Source: UBA964 sp031382085
GTDB lineage: Bacteria; Pseudomonadota; Gammaproteobacteria; Steroidobacterales; Steroidobacteraceae
Length of the DNA: 64,000 bases
Assembly: GCA_031382085.1 (NCBI GenBank)
Contig: JANMYM010000018.1
Span: 1-64,000 of the forward strand
Direction: 5' to 3'
Position 1 is the stretch's first letter, and each line of letters starts with the position of its first letter. The position numbers were made by a program, and so were the translations under genes. Below, piece by piece: positions 15,014 through 22,849 of this stretch. The notes under the pieces were generated by a model. That model worked only from the letters and a program-made list of their open reading frames with translations, made no database searches and was not told where the DNA came from.

Positions 15014-16864
15014 ATGAACATCGAAGGATCAGTCGTCAAACGACTACTCGCCGTAGGTACTCGTCCTGAACGCGCTTGGGATCCTACTACCCGCATCGGC
15101 CTTGGACTTCTTTGTATCGCGATGATTCTCGGCAGCGGGCTTTTCTTCGATCGCTTCTTCACTGTCTCGAATGCCTTCACGATCATGCTAAATGTGACAG
15201 CGCTAGGAATCGCCGCATATGGGACGTCACTACTTCTAATCTCCGGGAACGTAGATCTCGCTATCGGAGGCATGTATGCGTTGACGTCGGTGTGCGCGGC
15301 CTTGGTGGCCTTTCACACTCAAAGCGCATTCCTCGGTTTTTCAACGGCGATCGTTCTGGGTCTTCTTCTTGGGTTTCTCAACGGGCAACTGGTGCTTGCG
15401 TTGAAGGTTAACCCGCTGATCGTCACGATTGGCATGGGTACAATCCTCACTGGGTTAGCTTACGTCCTGACCGACGCCAGGACCGTATTCGGCCTTCCGG
15501 ATTCCTACTCTTGGATCGGCCGCGCGGAGCTTGGTCCCATTCCGGTCCCGGTCATCATTTTCGCCGCGATCAGCCTAGGCGGAGGATACTTCCTGCTGAA
15601 TTCGGTGGCCGGCCTGCGCCTGTATGCGACGGGTGGCAACTCAATCGCCGCCGACTTGGTGGGCATCTCGTCAAAGAACGTTGTGCTCGGCGCGTTTGCG
15701 CTCAATGGCTTACTGATCGGCTTGGTGGCCTTTATGACAACCTCGCGCATTGGAAGCGCGAGCCCGTCCATGGGAAACAACTTCGCACTCAACGTTCTCA
15801 CCGCGGCGATCTTAGGCGGCGTGGGATTCGCGGGCGGAAAGGGGCACCCATTCGGGCTGTTCATTGGTGTCGCTACGATTGGTGTGCTCAACGCGGTTGT
15901 AATTTTTGCCGGGGTTCCAGATTTCTGGCAGAGCATCAGTCAAGGAATGGTGTTAATTCTGGCCCTTGCTTTTGATCAGCTCTCCGCCCGCCGACGAGAC
16001 CGCGTTCGAGGCTCGAAAGCGGAACACGCCTCCGATAAGGGTACGGGCGAAGCAGACACAAAGATAGTGTCTGTCGATTCGCGCGCGAGTGGACCGCTCG
16101 CGCGCGAATCACTTGTACCTGCGATCCAGGCGTTCGGTTTAGAGAAATCCTTCGGAAGTGTCAGCGCCGTTAGGAATGTAACCTTTAAGGTAATGCCCGG
16201 AGAAGTCGTATGCTTGCTGGGAGATAACGGCGCTGGCAAAAGCACTGTAATAAAGATGCTCAGTGGCGCCATTACGCCCGATCGCGGCAGCATGGAGATC
16301 AACGGTCAACCTGTAGTGCTTGGCTCACCCCAGCAAGCGCGCGCCGCTGGCATTCAAACCACGTATCAAGACTTGGCGCTTTGCCCAAATCTTGGCGCCA
16401 CGTACAACTTGATTCTCGGGTCCGAACCGCGCCAGCGCGATTGGGGCATTTTCTCTCTCCGCGACGACAAAGCTGCACGGGCGATTGCGCAGCAACGCCT
16501 GGCGGAACTAGGCATCGCATTGGAAGACTACGATCTTCCGATAGGATTGCTATCCGGCGGACAGAAACAATCAGTCGCACTTGCGCGTGTCGCGACTGAT
16601 GACGTCAAAGTCGTGATCCTTGATGAGCCGACGGCCGCTCTTGGAGTCAAACAAACGAGAAATGTGCTCGCGCTTGTTCGTCGACTGGCAGCTCGCGGCG
16701 CTGGGATTATCTTCATTAGCCACGACATTGAAACGATATTCAAGGTGGCAGATCGAGTCTTCGTTCTGCGCCTTGGCGAAGTGGTCTTCGAAGGTGCTAC
16801 AGCCGAAGTTGATCGACTGCGTTTGCTACAGTTAATGGCGGGCGCATCGCCGACCGGCGTATGA
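15014..16864 (+). CDS. Sugar ABC transporter, permease fused to ATPase
   Basis: One 616-aa polypeptide combining an RbsC-like inner-membrane permease (residues ~28-330, about 8-10 hydrophobic segments, with the family loop SGNVDLAIGGMYAL) and a single ABC ATPase (~370-610). The ATPase has Walker A GDNGAGKST (~403-411), signature LSGGQKQ (~512), Walker B VVILDEPTAAL (~534) and the switch His in ISHD. In standard systems these are separate genes and the ATPase (RbsA) has two ABC modules; here there is one module, so a homodimer would supply two permeases and two ATP sites. The linker (~330-370) is charged and contains DSRASGPLARES, encoded by a perfect hairpin. It partners with the lipoprotein at 13429-14649. 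A strong ribosome binding site supports the start. Confidence 0.9.
   Translation: MNIEGSVVKRLLAVGTRPERAWDPTTRIGLGLLCIAMILGSGLFFDRFFTVSNAFTIMLNVTALGIAAYGTSLLLISGNVDLAIGGMYALTSVCAALVAFHTQSAFLGFSTAIVLGLLLGFLNGQLVLALKVNPLIVTIGMGTILTGLAYVLTDARTVFGLPDSYSWIGRAELGPIPVPVIIFAAISLGGGYFLLNSVAGLRLYATGGNSIAADLVGISSKNVVLGAFALNGLLIGLVAFMTTSRIGSASPSMGNNFALNVLTAAILGGVGFAGGKGHPFGLFIGVATIGVLNAVVIFAGVPDFWQSISQGMVLILALAFDQLSARRRDRVRGSKAEHASDKGTGEADTKIVSVDSRASGPLARESLVPAIQAFGLEKSFGSVSAVRNVTFKVMPGEVVCLLGDNGAGKSTVIKMLSGAITPDRGSMEINGQPVVLGSPQQARAAGIQTTYQDLALCPNLGATYNLILGSEPRQRDWGIFSLRDDKAARAIAQQRLAELGIALEDYDLPIGLLSGGQKQSVALARVATDDVKVVILDEPTAALGVKQTRNVLALVRRLAARGAGIIFISHDIETIFKVADRVFVLRLGEVVFEGATAEVDRLRLLQLMAGASPTGV
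16076..16110. repeat. Perfect 14-bp hairpin inside the ABC fusion linker
   Basis: Arms 16076-16089 (GATTCGCGCGCGAG) and 16097-16110 are exact reverse complements, with a 7-nt loop TGGACCG. It falls in frame in the linker between the permease and ATPase domains. It may be the relic of an intergenic structure captured when two genes fused, or a structure that modulates translation between domains. Confidence 0.85.
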
Positions 16865-16903
16865 GAGATATCCCTTTGCTAGGAACCAGTTTCGATTTTG
16901 GTA

Positions 16904-16936
16904 GGTGATGCGGTCGAGTATTTCGACCGAATCACC
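16904..16936. terminator. Hairpin after the ABC transporter gene
   Basis: Stem GGTGAT + CGGTCGA (16904-16917) pairs with TCGACCG + ATCACC (16923-16936) with one G/A mismatch and a 5-nt loop. It starts 40 nt after the transporter stop. There is no T-run, so it is not a canonical intrinsic terminator; it may protect the mRNA 3' end or act with Rho. The rest of 16865-17113 shows no gene. Confidence 0.45.
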
Positions 16937-17113
16937 GGACCGAACGCCGGATGCGATCGCAGAGCGGATTCAATCTCGGGGTCCCCTCATTTTTCGTGCA
17001 ATAACATACGGTAGCGAAAGCGTGTTTTTCCCGGGCGCCGTGAGAGTCGCCTTCGCAACTGCCTGAATTCTCGTCAATAAGCTGTGGACAGGCATAGCCC
17101 TGAACTCATAGGC

Positions 17114-18337
17114 TCACGCAGCCTGCTGCTGGATGCTAACGATCTTGGGTTTCATCGCACGCACTTCATCCAAGTAGTCGGCCCAGCGCTGCATCATCTG
17201 GGTCCGCCCCTCCAGAAACGTGGTCCGGTTATAGGCCCGCCCGTTGAGATCTTTGACTTCATGCGCCAGCTGCATCTCGATCCATTCCACTCGGAAGTTC
17301 AGCACTTCATCGAGCACCGTGCGGGCCATGGCCCGAAACCCGTGGCCGGTCATCTCGTCACCGGAGTACCCGAGCCGGCGCAGCGCGCCATTAATTGTGT
17401 TTTCCGACATCGCCCGAAACACATTGCCTTCACACGGAAACAGATAACGGCCCTGCCCCGTCACCGGATGAATCTCACGCAAGATTTCCATGGCCTGGCG
17501 CGACAGCGGCACAATCAAGTCCTCGCGCATCTTCAGCAGTTCGCCCGGAATACGCCACTGCGCGTCGTTCAAGTGGAAGTGACTCCATTCGGCTTTACGC
17601 AAGTTGATCGGACGCACGAACACGAGCGGATTGAGCCGTAGCGCACACCGGGTGCGCAGGTTCCCCTGGTAGCCGTCGATCGTCCGCAGCAGCTCACCGA
17701 TACCGGCCGGGTCGGTAATGCTGGCCAGGTGTTCGCCCTGAACCGGCGGCAGCGCCCCTCGCAGATCCGTGCTCGGATCGCGCTTCGCGCGGCTGGTCGC
17801 GATGGCGTAGCGGAAAATCTGGCTACACGTTCCACGGCATCGGTGCGCAGTGTCCAGCGCACCTCGCGCTTCGATGCGTCGCAGGACTTGGAGCAGCTCG
17901 TCTGCTTCAATGGCCGCGATCGGCCGAGAGCCCAGCCATGGATAGACGTCGTTCTCAAGGCGCAGCAGGACTTTGTCACTGTGACTTTTCGCCCAGGTCG
18001 AGGAGAACTTGGCAAACCATTCGCGGCCCACGGCTTCAAAGGAATTGGCCGCCATCACCTTCGCAGCCCGTTTTTGTTGCTTCTTGTACTCGCCGGGGTC
18101 AACGCCATTGGCGAGCAAGCGCCTCGCATCCAGCTGTCGTTCACGGGCTTGCGCGAGGCCTATCTCCGGATACGCGCCGAGGGATAACTTTTTCTCCTTG
18201 CCAAGAAATCGATATTTCAGGCGCCAGAGCTTCGAGCTATTGGTCTCAACCTGCAGATAAAGGCCCCTTGAATCACTCAACTTGTACGTTTTGTCGCGAG
18301 CCTTTGCGTTCCTAACAACAGTATCGGTAAGTGCCAT
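17114..18337 (-). CDS. Tyrosine-type site-specific integrase (P4/CP4 family)
   Basis: Integrase of 407 aa with the layout of tRNA-targeting island integrases: an N-terminal arm-binding domain (DUF4102-like, residues ~1-90, with GLYLQV and KYRFLGKEKKLSLGAYPEIGLAQAR), a core-binding SAM-like domain (~100-190), and the catalytic domain. Catalytic residues are present: Arg ~242 in FVRPINLRKAEW, Lys ~269, HGFR (~332-335), QLAH (~359) and the nucleophile Tyr ~369 in AYNR. The usual RPGEL reads RPINL here, a small deviation. The gene starts 177 nt from the 3' end of tRNA-Lys and is read away from it, the standard arrangement for an element integrated in that tRNA. It appears full length and probably functional. 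Confidence 0.95.
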   Translation of the reverse strand: MALTDTVVRNAKARDKTYKLSDSRGLYLQVETNSSKLWRLKYRFLGKEKKLSLGAYPEIGLAQARERQLDARRLLANGVDPGEYKKQQKRAAKVMAANSFEAVGREWFAKFSSTWAKSHSDKVLLRLENDVYPWLGSRPIAAIEADELLQVLRRIEARGALDTAHRCRGTCSQIFRYAIATSRAKRDPSTDLRGALPPVQGEHLASITDPAGIGELLRTIDGYQGNLRTRCALRLNPLVFVRPINLRKAEWSHFHLNDAQWRIPGELLKMREDLIVPLSRQAMEILREIHPVTGQGRYLFPCEGNVFRAMSENTINGALRRLGYSGDEMTGHGFRAMARTVLDEVLNFRVEWIEMQLAHEVKDLNGRAYNRTTFLEGRTQMMQRWADYLDEVRAMKPKIVSIQQQAA

Positions 18338-18459
18338 GATTGGGGCCCCACTTTCAGAGATGCTCTAAAGGCCCCTCACCATGCCCCCATCGGAGGTTGG
18401 CAGTCAAGGAGCCCGCCCGGACGCCCGCGAACGATAAAAGCCTTGTTTTTCAGGGGTTT

Positions 18460-18495
18460 TTCGCTACTTCGAGGTCCAGAACGGACTGTAGCGAA
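18460..18495. repeat. Nested inverted repeat between integrase and tRNA-Lys
   Basis: TTCGCTAC (18460-18467) and GTAGCGAA (18488-18495) are exact reverse complements; a second inverted pair GTCC/GGAC lies in the 20-nt spacer. It sits 20 nt from the 3' end of tRNA-Lys. In integrated elements this position often holds recombination-protein binding sites or the integrase promoter; function here is inference. Confidence 0.45.
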
Positions 18496-18514
18496 CTGCG
18501 GCGGAAGGGGTAAT

Positions 18515-18590
18515 TGGTGGGCCGTGTAGGGATCGAACCTACGACCAAGAGATTAAGAGTCTCCTGCTCTACCAGCTGAGCTAACGGCCC
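18515..18590 (-). tRNA. tRNA-Lys (anticodon CTT)
   Basis: The minus strand gives a full cloverleaf: acceptor GGGCCGT, D-arm AGCTCAGCTGGTAGAGC, anticodon loop CTCTTAA (anticodon CTT), T-arm with GGTTCGATCC, and encoded CCA ending at 18515. Its 3' end faces the island and integrase, so it is the likely attachment-site gene. The gene copy next to the core is intact. Confidence 0.95.
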
Positions 18591-18600
18591 GTATTCTTGA

Positions 18601-18626
18601 TCTAACAATCGATTCTAACAATCGAT
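18601..18626. repeat. 13-bp tandem duplication in the tRNA spacer
   Basis: TCTAACAATCGAT occurs twice back to back (18601-18613, 18614-18626), in the spacer between tRNA-Lys and tRNA-His. Each unit contains the CTAACA word frequent in the core region. Confidence 0.9.
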
Positions 18627-18702
18627 GGGGTGAGCGACGGGGCTCGAACCCGCGACAACCGGGATCACAACCCGGGGCTCTACCAGCTGAGCTACGCCCA
18701 CC
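18626..18702 (-). tRNA. tRNA-His (anticodon GTG)
   Basis: Minus-strand cloverleaf of 77 nt with the extra 5' G (G-1) opposite C73, as expected for histidine tRNA. The anticodon loop is TTGTGAT with anticodon GTG, and the T-arm carries GGTTCGAGCC. The CCA end is encoded. Confidence 0.95.
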
Positions 18703-18737
18703 ATCGAATTCCATCATCGCACGCATTCGTACCTGCT

Positions 18738-18814
18738 TGGCGCGCCCGGCAGGACTCGAACCTGCGACCTACGGCTTAGAAGGCCGTTGCTCTATCCAAC
18801 TGAGCTACGGGCGC
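18738..18814 (-). tRNA. tRNA-Arg (anticodon TCT)
   Basis: Minus-strand 77-nt cloverleaf: acceptor GCGCCCG, D-arm AGCTCAGTTGGATAGAGC, anticodon loop CTTCTAA (anticodon TCT), T-arm GGTTCGAGTCC, encoded CCA. Reads AGA/AGG codons, which are rare in the core genes but commoner in the lower-GC island genes. Confidence 0.95.
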
Positions 18815-18852
18815 TCGAGCGGCTAAAGCCTATCGCAAATAAATGCCCAACA

Positions 18853-18929
18853 TGGTCGGGGCAGCAGGATTTGAACCTGCGACCCTCTGCTCCCAAAGCA
18901 GATGCGCTACCAGACTGCGCCATGCCCCG
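18853..18929 (-). tRNA. tRNA-Pro (anticodon TGG)
   Basis: Minus-strand 77-nt cloverleaf: acceptor CGGGGCA, D-arm GGCGCAGTCTGGTAGCGC, anticodon loop TTTGGGA (anticodon TGG), T-arm GGTTCAAATCC, encoded CCA. First transcribed of the four tRNA genes. Confidence 0.95.
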
Positions 18930-19038
18930 AACCGGCCCCCGCCGACAAGCGCCAAAGGGATCCCGGCGAAGGGGGGCGCATCATACGGGCGGACTCCCAC
19001 CAACGTCAATTTGGCGCGCCCATGCCAGAATAGCGACT

Positions 19039-19923
19039 ATGACAGCCCAGATTATTGACGGCAGGAAGATCGCGAAAATTGTCAAAAGCGAGGTCAAAAC
19101 CGCGGTCGATGGACTCCTGGCCCGGGGCGGCCGCCGACCGGGCCTGGCGGTCGTCAAGGTCGGCGACAATCCAGCCTCGGCGATCTATGTGCGCAACAAA
19201 AGGGCGGCCTGTGCCGAATGCGGCATCGAGTCGTTCTCGCGCGATCTGCCGCAGTCGACCTCTGAAATTGAATTGTTGTCGATCATCGATGACCTGAATG
19301 CCGACCCGACCGTGGACGGCATCCTGGTGCAGTTGCCGGCGCCAGAGCAGATTCGGCAGACGGAAATCGTCGAGCGCATCGATCCTTCGAAGGATGTCGA
19401 CGGCTTCCACCCCTACAACATCGGGCGCCTTGCCGAACGCAACCCGCTGATTCGTCCCTGCACGCCCTATGGGGTGATCCGCATGCTCGATCATGTCGGT
19501 ATCGTGCTGTTAGGTAAGCACTGCGTCGTGGTCGGCGCCTCTAACATCGTCGGCCGGCCGATGTCGCTTGAATTGCTGCTGATGGGCGCGACGGTCACGG
19601 TGACGCACCGCTTCACCACCGAACTCGCGGGTCATGTCGGCCAGGCGGATGTGCTGATCGTCGCCGCCGGCAAGCCGGGCCTGATCAAAGGCGAATGGAT
19701 CAAGCCGGGCGCGATTGTGGTCGACGTCGGCATGAATCGCCTCTCTGACGGCCACCTGTGCGGCGACGTTGAATTTGAAACCGCGAAGCAACGCGCCAGC
19801 TGGATCAGCCCGGTGCCCGGTGGAGTCGGCCCGATGACTGTCGCCATGTTGATGAAGAACACGCTGGAAGCCAGCGTGCGGCGCCAGTCGCGCAGGGTCC
19901 CCGGGGCCGTTATGCCGGGGTGA
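19039..19923 (+). CDS. folD: Bifunctional methylenetetrahydrofolate dehydrogenase/cyclohydrolase
   Basis: FolD, 294 aa from the ATG at 19039; the frame extends upstream through the tRNA genes but that part is not family-like. It interconverts 5,10-methylene-THF, 5,10-methenyl-THF and 10-formyl-THF in the cytoplasm, supplying one-carbon units for purines and fMet. Seen: AIYVRNK with the catalytic Lys (~50-55), DGILVQLPAP, KDVDGFHPYNIGRL, the NADP motif GASNIVGRPMSLELL, and PVPGGVGPMTVAML. Length is standard. The position beside a tRNA cluster and cysS is a common gammaproteobacterial arrangement. Its last 14 nt overlap the convergent flavoprotein gene. Confidence 0.97.
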   Translation: MTAQIIDGRKIAKIVKSEVKTAVDGLLARGGRRPGLAVVKVGDNPASAIYVRNKRAACAECGIESFSRDLPQSTSEIELLSIIDDLNADPTVDGILVQLPAPEQIRQTEIVERIDPSKDVDGFHPYNIGRLAERNPLIRPCTPYGVIRMLDHVGIVLLGKHCVVVGASNIVGRPMSLELLLMGATVTVTHRFTTELAGHVGQADVLIVAAGKPGLIKGEWIKPGAIVVDVGMNRLSDGHLCGDVEFETAKQRASWISPVPGGVGPMTVAMLMKNTLEASVRRQSRRVPGAVMPG

Positions 19924-21385
19924 TGTTGGCGTTCAGGCGGAACAAGTTGGTCGGGTCGTACTTGCGCTTGAGGGCCGCGAGGCGCGCGTAATTGCCGAGG
20001 TAGTTGGCGTTCATTCGGCTCGCGCCTTCGTTGCCTTCCACTTCGTTGACATAAAAGCCGCGCGTGTACGGCTCCAGTTTTTTCCAAAAATCGCGTGCCC
20101 ATTGCATATGCGGCTGCGCGTCCGCGGCGACCGGCCAGTTGGTCATGACCATCATGTTGGCCAGCGCATGGCGATGCGGAAACGCGGTCGCCTGCGCCGG
20201 CACGCGGCCGATTGCGCCGCCGCAGTGCTGGAAATACAGGATGCTGGAGCGCCGCGCATCGGTGCTGCGGCCCGCCAGCAGGTCGTCGATGTTAGCCTCG
20301 GTGATCGCGCTGACGAAACCGTTCTTGGTGTAATTGCCCTCGCTGCGCGCGTCGGTGTCGTCGGTCGCACGCTGCAGCTGTTCATAGTCGATCGCTTTGA
20401 AGCCGTCGGCGAGCGGTGTGCCGACCTTGCGCATCGGCGCCATCACCTTGTCAAAGTCGCGCGCCGCGCCTGAATAGCAGACATTCACGCCGCAGACCTG
20501 CGGCTTGCCCGGCGGGCAGGCAACCCAGGCATCGAGGTACAGATCGTCCGGCGCCTGCGGCGTGTATTCCGCGTAGCGCTGCAGCAGTTCACGCGCCCGT
20601 TCGATCGGAAACGCGAGCGTGCCGCCGATCACCTGGCGATCCGCCGCGTGCAACGCAAATTCAAAGCTGGTGACGATGCCGAAATTGCCGCCGCCACCGC
20701 GCACGCCCCAGTAAAGATCGGGGTTGTCCTTGGCGCTGGCGCGCCGCAGCAGGCCGTCGGGGGTCACGATGTCGACAGCCGTCACGTTATCGAGCGCGAG
20801 ACCGAAGCGGCGCGCCATGCGACCGAAACCGCCGCCCGTTGTCAGGCCACCGACGCCCGTATGCGACACCGTGCCTAACGGGGTGACCAGACCGAACGCC
20901 AGGGCCTCGTGATCGACGGCGCCTAACAGCGTGCCGCCCGCCACCCAGGCGCGGCGCAGCTGCGGATCGACACGCACGCCGCGCATCGGCGAGAGATCAA
21001 TCTGCACGCCACCGTTGCAGGTCGACTGGCCGGAGAAACTGTGTCCACCGCATTTAACGGCGACCAGGAGATCCAGCGAACGCGCAAAATTGACAGCGGT
21101 GCGCACATCGGCGACGCCGGTCGGCTGGATGATGAGCGCCGGGTGGCGGTCGATCACCGGGTTCTGCACCAGGCGCGCCTGGTCGTAGCCCGGATCCTGC
21201 GCGAGCAATAACCGGCCGCGCAGACTGGCCTTCAGGTCCTTGAGCACGCCGGCCGGAATCGTGACCTGCGAGCCATCGCCGCGCACGGCTGATAAATCAG
21301 CAATCATTTCTGCGAATAACTTTTTGGGAAACGCGGCGACCAAAGCCAGCGCGACGGTCGAACGGAGCAAATGACGGCGATGCAT
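19910..21385 (-). CDS. Exported FAD-linked oxidase, berberine-bridge-enzyme-like
   Basis: FAD-binding PCMH-domain protein with a C-terminal BBE motif, 491 aa. The N-terminus (MHRRHLLRSTVALALVAAF...FAE) is a signal peptide, with HRRHLLR resembling a relaxed Tat motif, so the protein probably folds with FAD before export to the periplasm. The P-loop has GGHSFSGQ, where the His can carry 8-alpha-linked FAD; the second attachment Cys of bicovalent plant enzymes is not evident (GTVSHTGVGGLTTGGG). The C-terminal YLGNYARLAALKRKYDPTNLF is the BBE signature. Family members oxidise sugars, alkaloids or phenolics using oxygen; substrate unknown. Not part of an obvious operon; convergent overlap with folD of 14 nt. 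Confidence 0.88.
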   Translation of the reverse strand: MHRRHLLRSTVALALVAAFPKKLFAEMIADLSAVRGDGSQVTIPAGVLKDLKASLRGRLLLAQDPGYDQARLVQNPVIDRHPALIIQPTGVADVRTAVNFARSLDLLVAVKCGGHSFSGQSTCNGGVQIDLSPMRGVRVDPQLRRAWVAGGTLLGAVDHEALAFGLVTPLGTVSHTGVGGLTTGGGFGRMARRFGLALDNVTAVDIVTPDGLLRRASAKDNPDLYWGVRGGGGNFGIVTSFEFALHAADRQVIGGTLAFPIERARELLQRYAEYTPQAPDDLYLDAWVACPPGKPQVCGVNVCYSGAARDFDKVMAPMRKVGTPLADGFKAIDYEQLQRATDDTDARSEGNYTKNGFVSAITEANIDDLLAGRSTDARRSSILYFQHCGGAIGRVPAQATAFPHRHALANMMVMTNWPVAADAQPHMQWARDFWKKLEPYTRGFYVNEVEGNEGASRMNANYLGNYARLAALKRKYDPTNLFRLNANITPA

Positions 21386-21400
21386 AGGGTTAACCTCGGA

Positions 21401-22849
21401 TTACTTGTAACGCCAAATCGTCACGCCGCCCGGCTTATCCTCCAGCAGCACACCGGCATCGGTGAGTTGCTGGCGAATCTGGTCGGCTCCCGCAAAATCC
21501 TTGCCAGCGCGCGCGTCGCGCCGCGCAACGATCAGGCGTTCGATCGCATCCGCGCCCAGCGCCGTGCCGGTCGCGCCATCGCCCGCCTTGCGCAGCCGGA
21601 ACCACTCTTCGACCGGCACCTGCAGCAAGCCTAACACCGCTGCCAGCGAACGCAATTCCGCCGCCAGCGCGCCGGCGCGGCCCGCGTCCTTGGCGGTGCG
21701 CAACAGATTGATTTCGGTGGCCAGTCCCTGCAGCACCGCGAGCGCCTGTGGCGTGTTGAAGTCGTTGTCCATCGCGGCGGCAAAGCGCGTGGTCGCCTCC
21801 CCCGGCGCCAGGACAGCATCCTGCGGCGCCGAACGCAGTGCGTTATACAGGCGCCCGAGCGCGGCGTCCGACTGCTCGAGCATCGCGAGTGAGTAGTTTA
21901 TCGGGCCGCGGTAGTGGCTCGCGGTCAGCAGGTAACGCAGCACCTCGGGATGGCGTACCCGCAGCGCGCCGGACTCATCGCGCGCATCGAGCACTTCGCG
22001 GATGGTGAAAAAATTGCCGAGCGATTTCGACATTTTTTCGTTATCGACGTTGACGAAGCCGTTGTGCATCCAAATGTTGGCGAATAGGTCGCCGGTCGCG
22101 GCGCAGGACTGCGCAATCTCGTTTTCATGATGCGGGAACTTGAGATCCATCCCGCCGCCATGAATGTCGAAATGCGGGCCTAACAACGCGGTCGACATGG
22201 CCGAGCACTCGATATGCCAGCCGGGCCGCCCTGCGCCCCATGGAGACTCCCACAGCGGCTCGCCCGGCTTGGCGCGCTTCCACAGTACGAAATCCAAAGG
22301 ATCGCGCTTGCCGGAGTCGATCTCCACGCGCGCGCCGGCCCGCAGGTCGGCGAGCTTCTTGCCGGAGAGCCGGCCGTAGTCGGCAAACGAGCTGACCGAA
22401 TACAACACGTCGCCATCGGCCGCGACGTAGGCGTGGCCGCGCGCAATGAGCTGTTGCACCATCGCAATGATGCCCGGGACATGCTGGGTGGCGCGCGGCT
22501 CGTGATCCGGCGGCAGCAGGCCGAGCCGCGCGTAATCGGTGTGCATCGCGTCGATGAAGCGCGCGGTCAGCGTGTCGATGGTTTCAGCGCGCTCGGCGGC
22601 GCGCTGGATGATCTTGTCGTCGATGTCGGTGATGTTGCGCACGAAGATCACGCGGTAGCCGCGCCACATCAGATGCCGCCGCACCACATCGAACACCACT
22701 TTCGAGCGGGCATGGCCTATGTGGCAGAAGTCGTAGACCGTGTCGCCGCAGACGTACATGCGTACCACGCCCGGCTTGAGTGGCAGCAGCGGCTGCTCGG
22801 CCCCGGTCAGGCTGTTGAAGATCGAAATGCCCGGCAATGCATCTGTCAT
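21401..22849 (-). CDS. cysS: Cysteinyl-tRNA synthetase
   Basis: Class I aminoacyl-tRNA synthetase, 482 aa, charging tRNA-Cys. Motifs: zinc ligand in MYVCGDTVYDFCHIGHARS, which includes HIGH; further zinc ligands in GWHIECSAM and HHENEIAQS; KMSKSLGNF; C-terminal anticodon-binding helices. Length matches bacterial CysRS (~460 aa). The start ATG overlaps the stop of gltX (ATGA), so the two are translationally coupled. Confidence 0.97.
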   Translation of the reverse strand: MTDALPGISIFNSLTGAEQPLLPLKPGVVRMYVCGDTVYDFCHIGHARSKVVFDVVRRHLMWRGYRVIFVRNITDIDDKIIQRAAERAETIDTLTARFIDAMHTDYARLGLLPPDHEPRATQHVPGIIAMVQQLIARGHAYVAADGDVLYSVSSFADYGRLSGKKLADLRAGARVEIDSGKRDPLDFVLWKRAKPGEPLWESPWGAGRPGWHIECSAMSTALLGPHFDIHGGGMDLKFPHHENEIAQSCAATGDLFANIWMHNGFVNVDNEKMSKSLGNFFTIREVLDARDESGALRVRHPEVLRYLLTASHYRGPINYSLAMLEQSDAALGRLYNALRSAPQDAVLAPGEATTRFAAAMDNDFNTPQALAVLQGLATEINLLRTAKDAGRAGALAAELRSLAAVLGLLQVPVEEWFRLRKAGDGATGTALGADAIERLIVARRDARAGKDFAGADQIRQQLTDAGVLLEDKPGGVTIWRYK

